From Lachnospiraceae bacterium (GTDB lineage Bacteria; Bacillota; Clostridia; Lachnospirales; Lachnospiraceae), in contig CAAGSD010000038.1 in assembly GCA_900772845.1 (NCBI GenBank), positions 1 through 57,898 on the forward strand: DNA of 57,898 nt, read 5' to 3'. Under the pieces are notes generated by a model. That model worked only from the letters and a program-made list of their open reading frames with translations, made no database searches and had not been told where the DNA came from. Positions 35,726 to 44,831 of this stretch are shown piece by piece. Every line of letters begins with the position of its first letter. Position 1 is the first letter of the stretch. The translations under genes were made by a program, and so were the position numbers.

Positions 35726-37402
35726 CTAATACCTGCGATACAGTACCATATCAGCATCCCGGCCCAGTTCCTCATAGCCTGCTGCCAGGCACTGTTCGTC
35801 AATGGCTCCGCCGCTCACCGTTGCAAGATAACGGCTCTGAAGCTCTGTCAGATGCCCGGTTACATATTCCCGTTCACAGCAGCTGATACCGAATCCCTTG
35901 GGGACACTGTATAAAAGCTGCCATTTCAGGTTCTCATTTCCCTCCGGCGTCTCATCCCCGAAAGTCCAGATCACCACGTTTTCATAATTCGGAACCTGTC
36001 TGGTATCCAATGTCAGCTTCTCGGCAAAGATTTCCTGCCAGTAAGTTACCTGCTCCTGCCGTTCCTCTGTCACATATGGCACCTGATAATCATAGGGCTC
36101 CGTCCCCTGATAACTGTACAGGTACACAAAAGCTGCTCCCAGAAGCGCCGCCTTCTTATAATATCTGGTATCCAGCATACTTACTATGAAGACACCCGCC
36201 GCAATAAACGTCAGAAAATGCTTACTGCCCTCCACCATCTTGTACATCAGAAGGTGTGCAAACAACATGGCAGCCAGGCTGATCGCAAAGTGGATCAAGA
36301 TCACAAGTTCATCCCGCAATGCCTTTTTCTGCTCTTCAGTAAGCATCATCTGACCAAACACAGCTTTCCGGACTTCCGGGTTCTCCGGCTTCATGACGAT
36401 CTTTTCCACCTGTTTAGCTGTACGAAGTCTTTTTCTGTCCCCATAGATCTGTGCCAGTAGGATCAAAAACAGCAGCAGATATCCATCAAAGAAGGCTCCG
36501 GATGCCAGTCCGTTCCGGATACCGGAGACACAATGTCTATAGAATTCCAGTCCCTTCCAGTGAAGTGTTCCAAAGAAATTGCGGAATCCCGCCGCAATAC
36601 CATCCGTGAAAAAGGTGGTGATCCAGTCGGTATAAAACAGGGGAGTAAAGTATTCTGCCCCCAGATAATGTTTGATCAGCGCATATGCGATCCCCGTTAC
36701 CGCCACCACAAGGATTGACCCGATCCATCCGGTCTTCCGGTTTCTACGGATCCAGAAAAAGCAGGCCAGCCCCAGAAACAGCAGCATATACGGCCGCATC
36801 AATGTCAACAACACTGAGATCACAAACATGGCGATCAATTTTGCCCTGCTCTCTTTTTTCAAATAGCTCATGGCAACACCATAGAACAGTATCAGCATGC
36901 TGAAGCAGATCACTTCCGGCATACCTGACAGCATATATCTGACAAATAAGGTGAACAGGGAAAACAGTACTGCCAGGATCCCCGTCTGCTTCCAGTCCGG
37001 CTTTACCAGCCATACAAATACAAACATGGTGATGGACAGCAGCACGATATTACAGATCACCGGTGACAGCAGATTCCAGCCAAAGAGAAGTCCCCAAAGG
37101 ATCCAGGGAAATACCAGCACCGGGCTCCATGCCGCAAAAGACAGCTGTAGTGCATGACTTTCATTAAATCCAAAATACCCCTGTGGGAAGCCATAATTTA
37201 CGATGCCTTCCACCTGTTTGAAATAAAACAGCTCATCATTCCACTCCGAAGCCGGAAGATATACCCGGCTGATGCTCTCTCCTTCTACGATGGTCCGTAT
37301 CAGACAGCAGAGCAGGGGCAGCAATGCCAACAGCACCGCTTTCAGTAACGTAATATAACGCTTATCCTCTTTCCACCATTCCACAAAACGCCTTTTCTCC
37401 AT
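35726..37402 (-). CDS. Polytopic membrane protein of GT-C type, family not recognised
   Basis: The 558-residue protein has about 11 helices. The first outer loop has LPASEWNDELFYFKQVEGIVNYGFPQGYFGF, an Asp-Glu-Phe-Tyr motif placed as in GT-C enzymes. A charged cytoplasmic loop (about 325-370, KQVEKIVMKPENPEVRKAVFG) divides the helices. The soluble tail ends RDADMVLYRRY. AAGGAA precedes the ATG. It lies 11 bases after the GtrB-like gene's stop, suggesting that gene's polyprenyl-sugar is its donor. Confidence 0.65.
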   Translation of the reverse strand: MEKRRFVEWWKEDKRYITLLKAVLLALLPLLCCLIRTIVEGESISRVYLPASEWNDELFYFKQVEGIVNYGFPQGYFGFNESHALQLSFAAWSPVLVFPWILWGLLFGWNLLSPVICNIVLLSITMFVFVWLVKPDWKQTGILAVLFSLFTLFVRYMLSGMPEVICFSMLILFYGVAMSYLKKESRAKLIAMFVISVLLTLMRPYMLLFLGLACFFWIRRNRKTGWIGSILVVAVTGIAYALIKHYLGAEYFTPLFYTDWITTFFTDGIAAGFRNFFGTLHWKGLEFYRHCVSGIRNGLASGAFFDGYLLLFLILLAQIYGDRKRLRTAKQVEKIVMKPENPEVRKAVFGQMMLTEEQKKALRDELVILIHFAISLAAMLFAHLLMYKMVEGSKHFLTFIAAGVFIVSMLDTRYYKKAALLGAAFVYLYSYQGTEPYDYQVPYVTEERQEQVTYWQEIFAEKLTLDTRQVPNYENVVIWTFGDETPEGNENLKWQLLYSVPKGFGISCCEREYVTGHLTELQSRYLATVSGGAIDEQCLAAGYEELGRDADMVLYRRY

Positions 37403-37413
37403 GCGATTTCCTT

Positions 37414-38367
37414 TTACCCTTCTGTTTTGCTGTTTTCATCTCCCAGATGAATTTTTTCCCGTATCACATACTGGGGAGAATTATTCATGCTGATATAAAT
37501 ACGACCCACATATTCTCCGATGAGGCCCAACATGATCATGATCATTCCCCCGAAAAATACAACGGCTGCCATCAGTGCACTGAATCCCATGGGCACATTA
37601 GGATTTACCAATCGTTTGATAATGGTGTAAATTCCGTAGAGGAATCCCAGACCTGCGCATCCCACACCCAGTGTCGTGGCGATCCGCAGCGGTTTTACGG
37701 AAAATGCAGTAAACCCGTTGAACCATAAGCCGAATAACTTCTTCAAGGTATAGCCGGAGCTGCCTTCTTCCCGTTCTCTGTGACACACTGCCACATTGGT
37801 AATGTTCTTCGTTGCCCGCAGCACCAGTCCGATGACATACGGATAGGAATTCTCATAGCGGATCATATCCTCTACCACAAATCTTTTCACCGCAAAATAA
37901 CTGGAAATATATAGATCTGCCGGCTTATTCAACATCATGCGGGTCATCAGTTCATTGACCCTGCTTCCCAGATTCCGAAAGGCAGAATGCTGTTTGTGAT
38001 CATAGCTGGCATACACCGCATCAAAACCTTCCTCCAGCTTACCAAGCAGCTTGTCCACTTCATTGGCCGGTGTCTGCCCGTCATCATCCAGGCACACCAC
38101 ATAATCTCCGTCGGAGTGTCGCAGTCCTGCCATCAATGCGGCATGCTGCCCGAAATTCCGAGCGAAGCCGATGCCTTTTATGTTGTCATATTTCTCGCAC
38201 AACTCACGGATCGTCCCCATGGTATTGTCCGGTGATGCATCATTCACCAGAAAAATATCATAGGTATACTCCGTGAGCTCTCCCATCTTCTCCCGGATCT
38301 CCGCAACCACATGGGGCAGCGTATGTTCCGACCGATAGCAGGGGATCACAAAACTTACTTTTTTCAT
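37414..38367 (-). CDS. GtrB-like GT2 polyprenyl-phosphate glycosyltransferase
   Basis: The 317-residue enzyme starts VSFVIPCYRSEHTLPHVV and has VNDASPDNT, ARNFGQHAALMAGL, the metal site CLDDDGQTPANEVDKLL, and SGYTLKKLF. Two C-terminal helices (about 232-292) end in LIGEYVGRIYIS, the GtrB/ArnC hallmark. It should charge undecaprenyl phosphate with a nucleotide-activated sugar. Immediately upstream are a GNAT and a DegT aminotransferase gene, so the donor may be an N-acylated amino-dideoxy sugar. Confidence 0.87.
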   Translation of the reverse strand: MKKVSFVIPCYRSEHTLPHVVAEIREKMGELTEYTYDIFLVNDASPDNTMGTIRELCEKYDNIKGIGFARNFGQHAALMAGLRHSDGDYVVCLDDDGQTPANEVDKLLGKLEEGFDAVYASYDHKQHSAFRNLGSRVNELMTRMMLNKPADLYISSYFAVKRFVVEDMIRYENSYPYVIGLVLRATKNITNVAVCHREREEGSSGYTLKKLFGLWFNGFTAFSVKPLRIATTLGVGCAGLGFLYGIYTIIKRLVNPNVPMGFSALMAAVVFFGGMIMIMLGLIGEYVGRIYISMNNSPQYVIREKIHLGDENSKTEG

Positions 38368-38411
38368 ATTCCTATCCCGTTCCTTATTTTCCTTTCCGTC
38401 CTACTGAGGTC

Positions 38412-38972
38412 TCATCGGTTTTCTCCGGTGTCTACCGCCGCCATCCAGACAATATCACGATAGACACCGTCGATACATACGTCCTCCCTCAGCAGCCCTT
38501 CCCGGACGAATCCCGCTTTTTCATAGCTGCGGATCGCCTGCAGATTCTCCGACAACGCCCGCAGATAGATTCTGTGGAGGTGCTCAGTCTCAAAACAATA
38601 ACGCAGCATCAGCTTTGCGGCTGCGGTGCCGATACCTCTGCCCCTGGCTCCTGCTTCCCCGATAAAAATCCCGTATTCCGCCTTGTTGTGATGTCTGTCG
38701 ATATCCCGGATATAGACCGAGCCCAGCGGGTGATCGTCCTCCAGATCGCAGATGATCATCTGCACCACATCCCCGGTCTCCACATGGGTCCGGATCCAGT
38801 GTTCATGGGAGGCCCTGGTGAAAAGCTCCTGATAGATAAAATTTTTCCGTACCGCATCGCTGTTACGCCATGCCACGATCCGGTCTGTATCTTCATACGT
38901 CATGAGACGCAGATAAATGCCTGCCTCCATATCCCGATAGCGCTGTGAAATCTCTGTCTGTGTTGTCTGCAA
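38412..38972 (-). CDS. GNAT acetyltransferase, likely for an amino-sugar nucleotide
   Basis: This RimJ/FdtC-like GNAT protein (186 residues) carries IYLRLMTYEDTDRIVAWRNSDAVRKNFIYQE and the acetyl-CoA segment GARGRGIGTAAAKLML. A TTG at 38972 preceded by GAGGAG at seven bases is the best supported start. The GTG at 38987 has no ribosome site and the ATG at 38930 only a poor one. Next to an FdtB/QdtB-like transaminase it probably N-acetylates the 3-amino product, though substrate specificity cannot be read from sequence. Confidence 0.75.
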   Translation of the reverse strand: MQTTQTEISQRYRDMEAGIYLRLMTYEDTDRIVAWRNSDAVRKNFIYQELFTRASHEHWIRTHVETGDVVQMIICDLEDDHPLGSVYIRDIDRHHNKAEYGIFIGEAGARGRGIGTAAAKLMLRYCFETEHLHRIYLRALSENLQAIRSYEKAGFVREGLLREDVCIDGVYRDIVWMAAVDTGENR

Positions 38973-39041
38973 CTTCTGTCTCCTCACTCACGGTACTGTC
39001 TGTACCATGTCTGCCGGTCTGTCGTGATGCGTTTTGCCTGT

Positions 39042-40145
39042 TTACTGTCTGTAAGCATTGCACAGATCGATCACCCGGGCGATTTCGTCTTCCCGCATTT
39101 CGGGGAACAGCGGCAGTGTCACGCAATGTGCTGCCAGATATTCCGCATTGGGGCAGTCTCCCACATGATATTCCAGATCTGCATATGCCTTCTGCAAATG
39201 ACAGGGCACCGGATAGTGCATATTGCACTCCACATCATTGTCCGCCATATATTTTATGAAATCCTCGTGATCCGGTACCGTGATAACAAATAAATGGAAT
39301 ACCGGTGTGGTATTTTCCGGATGCTTCTGCATGGTGATCAACGGATTGGTGATTTCTGCAAGATATCTGTGGCCGATCTCCTGACGTCTCTTTGTCCATT
39401 CCGGCAGATATTTCAGGCTGACACTTAACACGGCACCCTGCAGGCCTTCCAAACGATAATTATATCCGATCTCATCATGATAATAACGCACATCACAGCC
39501 CTGATTCTTCAGGCGGTCAATATGCTTATAATATTCCTCTTTCTGGCAGGTAACACTGCCGCCCTCACCGAAGGCATACAGATTCTTGCCGGGATAAAAG
39601 CTGAAGCAGGCAAGGTCTCCCAGAGTTCCCACGTTTCTGCCCTCGAACTGCGCACCATGGGCCTGGGCACAGTCTTCCACCACAAACAGTCCATGGCGGT
39701 CGGCAATCTCACGTACTCCCGCATAATCAAAAGGCTGTCCGTAAAGATGTACTCCGATGATGCCCTTCGTCCTCTCTGTGATCTTCGCTTCCAGCACCGA
39801 AGGATCGATCTCCCAGGTATCCGGTGTACAGTCTGCAAATACCGGTGTCGCTCCCGTATAGCTTACCCCCCATGCGGTGGCAATATAAGTATTGGCCGGT
39901 ACAATGACTTCGTCTCCCGGTCCTACTCCCAGCGCCAGCATTGCCAGATGCAGTGCTGAGGTACCGTTGTTCACACCGCTGGCGAATTTACTGCCCACGT
40001 AAGCCGCAAATTCTTTATCAAAGGTATCTGCATATTTCCCGCCGGAAAAAGCAGTCTCCCGACATACCTTTTCGATGGCTTCTCTGTAGGCATCCTCATG
40101 GGCTGCCACATCTCTTGTGAGATCAATTCTCTTAATATGTGCCAT
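39042..40145 (-). CDS. DegT-family sugar aminotransferase, FdtB/QdtB-like
   Basis: This PLP enzyme of 367 residues has SGGKYADTFDKEFAAYVG, NNGTSALHLAM, EDCAQAHGA and the PLP lysine in FSFYPGKNLYAFGEGG (Lys187). The pattern is closest to transaminases making dTDP-3-amino-3,6-dideoxyhexoses, but 4-amination cannot be excluded. AAGGA stands ahead of the ATG at 40145. The expected 3,4-ketoisomerase (FdtA/QdtA) is absent from the window. Operon order is aminotransferase, GNAT, GtrB, then polytopic transferases. Confidence 0.8.
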   Translation of the reverse strand: MAHIKRIDLTRDVAAHEDAYREAIEKVCRETAFSGGKYADTFDKEFAAYVGSKFASGVNNGTSALHLAMLALGVGPGDEVIVPANTYIATAWGVSYTGATPVFADCTPDTWEIDPSVLEAKITERTKGIIGVHLYGQPFDYAGVREIADRHGLFVVEDCAQAHGAQFEGRNVGTLGDLACFSFYPGKNLYAFGEGGSVTCQKEEYYKHIDRLKNQGCDVRYYHDEIGYNYRLEGLQGAVLSVSLKYLPEWTKRRQEIGHRYLAEITNPLITMQKHPENTTPVFHLFVITVPDHEDFIKYMADNDVECNMHYPVPCHLQKAYADLEYHVGDCPNAEYLAAHCVTLPLFPEMREDEIARVIDLCNAYRQ

Positions 40146-40230
40146 TGTCTCGTCCTTCTTTCTTTCAGTCATGATCCTTAACGGTTCAAATGTCTGCTCC
40201 CGGATAATTTCCCGTCCGGACCGGTTATAT

Positions 40231-40956
40231 TTATATGTTTTTCTTAATATAAAACTCGCAAAACAGCCTTGCGATCTGTACCAGGTAATTGCAGATAGTC
40301 TTGAAAACCTTCACTGTGGTGTTGTAGTCTTCCTGCCACTCCACCGGATAATCCAGGATCTTCACGCCCCGTTTCTCCGCCCGCAGCAGGAATTCGATCA
40401 TGTAAAACCAGCCATTGTCCTGACTGCTGCCCTCGATCAGAGAAAGTGCCGTCTGCCTGCGTACAAAGGTAAATCCGCAGATGGCGTCGGTAGATTTCAT
40501 CCGCAGGAATAATTTAAGCAATATCAATAACCCTTGCGAAGTGATCTTACGATACCATTTTCTTCCCTTCGTATCGGACTCTCTGGCGAAACGGCTGCCA
40601 TTGATATATGCGATTTCCGGCTGTGTCTCAAAGAGATGGATAGCCTCTCCCAAATGCTTGATATTGGTGGACAGGTCGATATCCATATAGCCTACCACAT
40701 CGCCACGGCTGATCTCCACACCTCTGCGGAATGCTGCGCCCACACCACGGATGTTGATTCTTTCGTATCTTACCTTGTCATATTTTTTGCAGAGCATTTC
40801 TGCGATCTGCGGAGTCTCATCCTCAGAGCCGTTATCCACTATGATGATCTCATAGTCCGCAAAGTCAATTTTCTGTAGATATTCCACCGTTCTGGTCACA
40901 CCGCTTTCCAGACGCAGCCGCTCGTTTAATACCGGAAATATAATTGTAAACATCAT
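40231..40956 (-). CDS. DPM1-like GT2 glycosyltransferase
   Basis: The 241-residue protein has FTIIFPVLNERLRLESGV, VDNGSEDETPQIAEML, GVGAAFRRGVEIS, and the DxD-like motif YMDIDLSTNIKHL. It looks like the catalytic core of dolichol-phosphate-mannose synthases without C-terminal helices. It overlaps the preceding GT2-like gene by four bases, and the partner has two helices, so the two may form a membrane-bound pair. Probably uses polyprenyl phosphate as acceptor. Confidence 0.82.
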   Translation of the reverse strand: MMFTIIFPVLNERLRLESGVTRTVEYLQKIDFADYEIIIVDNGSEDETPQIAEMLCKKYDKVRYERINIRGVGAAFRRGVEISRGDVVGYMDIDLSTNIKHLGEAIHLFETQPEIAYINGSRFARESDTKGRKWYRKITSQGLLILLKLFLRMKSTDAICGFTFVRRQTALSLIEGSSQDNGWFYMIEFLLRAEKRGVKILDYPVEWQEDYNTTVKVFKTICNYLVQIARLFCEFYIKKNI

Positions 40957-41912
40957 TTTGTCAGTTTTTCCACTCCTTCTACTACATAACGCTGTCTCTT
41001 AAAGCTCATGTTCAGGATGACGGACAGGTATTTGAAGATCAATGTCAGCAATACCGACATCATAAAAAATCCAAAGGAAATCAGTGTCATGAGGCTCATC
41101 CAACCTTCTACGGGACGCACCGTGCTGAAAATGGAATATACGATCCAGCCAAACATGATCATCATGACAAAGAACAAAATGCCGCTGATCATGAGGGAGA
41201 ATTTCTCCAATACATCTGTGAAAATAATCAGGGTATCCAGCGCCAGGCTGCTGCGGGTATTTCTTTCCTCCCGGTTTCTTGCGCCTTTTCCCATTTCTTT
41301 ATTGTCATAGACAATGGTCTCCGCCCGCAGTCCGCAGTTCATGTACATGGCTTTCCGGTAAGGAATGTAGGCGTTCATCTGGTTCACGCGGTTTACCGCC
41401 CGGCGGGAAATAATACGGAACCTCTCCTGACGCAGTTTATAGGTATTACGGCTTCCCAGATTATACACCGCATAGAAGAGTCTGGAGGTAAAGGCAACAT
41501 CCCGTTTCGGAGCTGCAGCCACCACATCGTTTCCTTCCAGTGCCTTGCGATATACCTCCATGATCAGAGACGGGTCAAAATCCAGACGGCACTTATCAAA
41601 TTCAAAGAGAAAATCTCCCACTGCCAGATCTCTGCCGGCATTCATGGCCATCTCCACGCCCTGATAAAAGCTTAAATTGATCAGGCTCACCACATGATGG
41701 CCGCTGCTCTCTTCCAGAAATCCATGAATTTCTTCCAGGGTATTGTCCACGCAGCAGTCGTTGACGCAGACCACCTCATATTTTTCAAAATGAGCTTCCA
41801 TGGTCCCACAGACCGCTTTCAGAAACTCCCGGATATTTTTCCCGTCATTATGCAGATACAGCACACAGGATACAAAATTTTTCTCTTTATTCTGCATTGC
41901 TTCTTTTTCCAT
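40953..41912 (-). CDS. GT2-like protein with degenerate metal motif and two C-terminal helices
   Basis: The 319-residue protein has VSCVLYLHNDGKNIREFLKAV and VNDCCVDNTLEEIHGFL as in GT2 enzymes. The second motif reads FEFDKCRLDFDPSLI instead of DxDLQ, so metal binding is doubtful. Two helices (about 235-305) are present. ATG at 41912 follows AAGGAA; the open frame also allows GTG at 41915. The stop overlaps the start of the next GT2 gene. It may be a membrane anchor or regulatory partner for that gene, or an enzyme with altered donor. Confidence 0.72.
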   Translation of the reverse strand: MEKEAMQNKEKNFVSCVLYLHNDGKNIREFLKAVCGTMEAHFEKYEVVCVNDCCVDNTLEEIHGFLEESSGHHVVSLINLSFYQGVEMAMNAGRDLAVGDFLFEFDKCRLDFDPSLIMEVYRKALEGNDVVAAAPKRDVAFTSRLFYAVYNLGSRNTYKLRQERFRIISRRAVNRVNQMNAYIPYRKAMYMNCGLRAETIVYDNKEMGKGARNREERNTRSSLALDTLIIFTDVLEKFSLMISGILFFVMMIMFGWIVYSIFSTVRPVEGWMSLMTLISFGFFMMSVLLTLIFKYLSVILNMSFKRQRYVVEGVEKLTK

Positions 41913-41939
41913 CACAATTTCCTTTTCTTTCTCAAAAAA

Positions 41940-43070
41940 CTATTCCAAATACGGATCCAGATCATATACCGTATTGATCTTGCCCGATAGCACGCTGATG
42001 AAGGTAGGTTCCGAAGACAGCGCACGGATCACCGTAGGTCTTGAGTCATCAATCTCAGAAGCTTTCAAAATGGGCTTCATGGAAAACAAAGATTTTTCAT
42101 AGCTGAATCCGTATTCTTCCCGCATGTACTTTCTGGCCAGCGTCGACATATATTCCCAGGCACTCTCCGGCTTTCCCGGGCAGTCATTACAGTTGCCCAG
42201 CCATCCGCCCCGGCAGATATTGCCATCCGCCCTGACACAGGGGAACTGCGGTGTCGCATCGTAGCTTGTCTTATGCGGTGTAAAGGTCACCGACGTCAGG
42301 GAATGATACCCTGTCCTGCCAAAAGGCATAATGGAAAAAAACGGACCATCCATCACGGTGAAACCGATCTCCCGAATCTTGTCACTGGCCTTGCAGAGAA
42401 TGATCTCACATAATTCATACTTTAAACCGAATTTTGCGGTTTCCACTCCCTCGACCTTTTCCAGTACCTGATTCACAGAAGCATAGGTCGCATTCAATAC
42501 AAAGGGGGCCCGGTAGATTTCCTGCCGGCCTTCCTGCAGTGCCGTCACTTCGTAGCAGTTACTCTGTTTTACGATTTTCGTGATCTCCCGTCCGAAATGC
42601 AGCTTCACTCCGGGATATTTTGCAATTTCTTCCATCAGATAATCCCGCAGGATATGCGCATCATAAGTGTACTCTTCCGTCAGGAATGCACCATCGCACA
42701 ATCCCGGCTGAAAATATTCCTCTACCGGAAGTGCTTTGCAGGGAATCCCGGCATCTTTACAGAATTTCTGAAATTCTGCCGCATCCGTCCAGGAAAAATG
42801 GCTGGAGGTCGCATAGATCTGTTGAAATTTTGTATGAAGGCAGAAAGAATAATCCTCCACAAACCGTTTGAAATATCCTGCCGATTTCATGGCAGTGGAC
42901 AGAGATCTGGGATAGTGATACCCCATATGTACTCTGGCCTGATTAATATAGGTTGCTCTGGTAAACGGTGCCTGTTCGATCTCCAGCACCTCTACCTGCT
43001 GTCCGCGTCTGGCGCAGTACAGAGCTGCATACAATCCATACAGGCCTGCGCCGATGATCAGTTTATCCAT
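41940..43070 (-). CDS. FAD-dependent oxidoreductase (DAO family)
   Basis: The 376-residue protein opens with the FAD Rossmann motif LIIGAGLYGLYAALYCARRG and EVLEIEQ. ARVHMGYHYPRS and VLNATYASVNQVLE fit the D-amino-acid-oxidase fold. A Cys-rich stretch CVRADGNICRGGWLGNCNDCPG near residue 285 may bind a metal or form disulfides. It lies between a DUF6020-like gene and GT2 genes and is probably part of sugar modification or a lipid step. Substrate unknown; the family is also used for UDP-galactopyranose-type or amino-acid chemistry, neither supported here. Confidence 0.75.
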   Translation of the reverse strand: MDKLIIGAGLYGLYAALYCARRGQQVEVLEIEQAPFTRATYINQARVHMGYHYPRSLSTAMKSAGYFKRFVEDYSFCLHTKFQQIYATSSHFSWTDAAEFQKFCKDAGIPCKALPVEEYFQPGLCDGAFLTEEYTYDAHILRDYLMEEIAKYPGVKLHFGREITKIVKQSNCYEVTALQEGRQEIYRAPFVLNATYASVNQVLEKVEGVETAKFGLKYELCEIILCKASDKIREIGFTVMDGPFFSIMPFGRTGYHSLTSVTFTPHKTSYDATPQFPCVRADGNICRGGWLGNCNDCPGKPESAWEYMSTLARKYMREEYGFSYEKSLFSMKPILKASEIDDSRPTVIRALSSEPTFISVLSGKINTVYDLDPYLE

Positions 43071-43081
43071 GTTTTCGATTC

Positions 43082-44830
43082 CTATCTATTTCTTTTTTCC
43101 GAAGCAAGAGCCAGCAAATATGGTAATGCCAGCATGACCGGGTACACATATCTCATCTGCACCGTAGGTCCCAACAGCATAGTTCCGTAATATCCCGCCA
43201 CAATGGCAAGGGGCAGGCAGAACCTCTTTTTGTCCGCGATCACCAGGATCACCGCCAGTGCCAGATACAGCCACAAATAACTTCCCGGCACAAACAGGTA
43301 TTTCAATACCGGGATCTGCAGATAACTGTTATTCTCCGCCCAATTTTCCAGCTGTGTAAACAGCCAGGGCCATTTACTGTCTTTATAAATTCCTCTTTCG
43401 TTCAGGGTATCCTCTTCCCATCTGGTCTGCACATAGCTCAGGCCCGCTCTGCCTTCCACCTGATTTACTTCTGCATGGGTGACATCAAAGGGGGATAAGA
43501 ATCCCGCATTGGTTGCCAGCGCCGCATTGATCATATCTCCGGGATACTCTGTCAGCAGATGCAGATACGTACGGATAAAGTCTCCGGATCTGTAACGTGC
43601 CACATAAGTATTGGTGTGCCGCTTTACCGGATCTGCGAAGCCGGGAGCATACTCCCTATAAGCCTCATCCAGAATAAAATCATTGATCAGCGACTTGTCG
43701 GCATCGTCCATGGTCCCGTCATCCTCCGCCAGCACCCCTATGCCCCCATGGTAGACCATGCAGCGCGCCATCTGCTGGATCGGCATGCTCAGCATTTCCC
43801 TGCGGTCCCCCTGTTCGGCATGGGTTGCGGAAAATACTGCAGACAGCACAAAAAGCCCTACGCAGAAAGCTGCAAGGCTTATCGCCAGCAATCTCCCCCA
43901 GAGCTTCCTTGCTTTTTTTCCAAAGCAGACTGTCAGAACCTGAAATACCAGCAATACGATCATGGCATACTTTCCGTTGTTACGGAACAGGATCATGCCT
44001 ACTGTAGCGATACCAAACAGCAGATCCCCCGCACCGAGGCGCAGACTCCTGCGGTCTTCCTTCAGAAGTTCCGTAAAACTTACCAGCTGCAACAGAAAAA
44101 AGGCACTGAATACGGTATCCTTGGTCATGCTGACACTCATGTACCAGTGAAACGGAAAGAACATCCCCAAAAGCAGGATGACCAGCTGCCAGCCTGTTCC
44201 GATCTTTCTGCGATGCAATGCCAGCAGTCCGTAGGACATGCTTCCCGCCAGCAGTAACATCTGCGCTGCGGTATATAAAGCCATTCCCGCATTCACACTG
44301 CCGAAGATATGACTTCCCAACCACAGCATGCCCTGTAAAAACAGGGTATGCACAATAGGGTGATGGTCAAAATAGTAATGATCCACGATCTGTCCGGTCT
44401 GTACCGGTGCATCATAAGCGCAGATTCCCGGATAATAGGCCAGATATACCGGCATCCAGGCAAGCAATAGCAGAAGCAGACTGCCAAAGAGAACCTGCAG
44501 ATCTGAGCGTTTCTGTATCCAGGCGGATAATTTTTTTATGCCCGGGAACCGCACATTGCCCTCGCACTGTTTATCGTCAGAAGCAGTTGCTCTGTCTCTG
44601 CTATTGCAACGGGTCAGAACCATATAGACTCCCCAGGTACCAATGCCGCCCAAGAGACATCCCAATAATACTGTCCACAACAGTGTCCCTGCCACATATC
44701 CGGCCGTCCACACGATATTTCCTGTGGCTGCCAGGTCTTTTTCAGTTTTTGCAAAAAATACAAACAGACATCCCAGAATACACAGCAGGATACCTCCCTT
44801 GCGTCTGGGAAGAATTTTCGTTTCCTGCAT
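43082..44830 (-). CDS. DUF6020-like polytopic membrane protein
   Basis: The 582-residue protein resembles the DUF6020 family. It has three N-terminal helices, a basic loop, then YYPGICAYDAPVQTGQIVDHYYFDHHPIVHTLFLQ, with acidic and His residues suited to a GT-C active site. MTKDTVFSAFFLLQ and RNNGKYAMI follow. The ATG at 44830 is two bases past the upstream stop and follows AAAGGA; the longer frame from 44863 overlaps that gene without a ribosome site. Co-transcribed with the DPM1-like GT2 gene, which likely makes its lipid donor. Confidence 0.78.
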   Translation of the reverse strand: MQETKILPRRKGGILLCILGCLFVFFAKTEKDLAATGNIVWTAGYVAGTLLWTVLLGCLLGGIGTWGVYMVLTRCNSRDRATASDDKQCEGNVRFPGIKKLSAWIQKRSDLQVLFGSLLLLLLAWMPVYLAYYPGICAYDAPVQTGQIVDHYYFDHHPIVHTLFLQGMLWLGSHIFGSVNAGMALYTAAQMLLLAGSMSYGLLALHRRKIGTGWQLVILLLGMFFPFHWYMSVSMTKDTVFSAFFLLQLVSFTELLKEDRRSLRLGAGDLLFGIATVGMILFRNNGKYAMIVLLVFQVLTVCFGKKARKLWGRLLAISLAAFCVGLFVLSAVFSATHAEQGDRREMLSMPIQQMARCMVYHGGIGVLAEDDGTMDDADKSLINDFILDEAYREYAPGFADPVKRHTNTYVARYRSGDFIRTYLHLLTEYPGDMINAALATNAGFLSPFDVTHAEVNQVEGRAGLSYVQTRWEEDTLNERGIYKDSKWPWLFTQLENWAENNSYLQIPVLKYLFVPGSYLWLYLALAVILVIADKKRFCLPLAIVAGYYGTMLLGPTVQMRYVYPVMLALPYLLALASEKRNR

Positions 44831-44831
44831 A

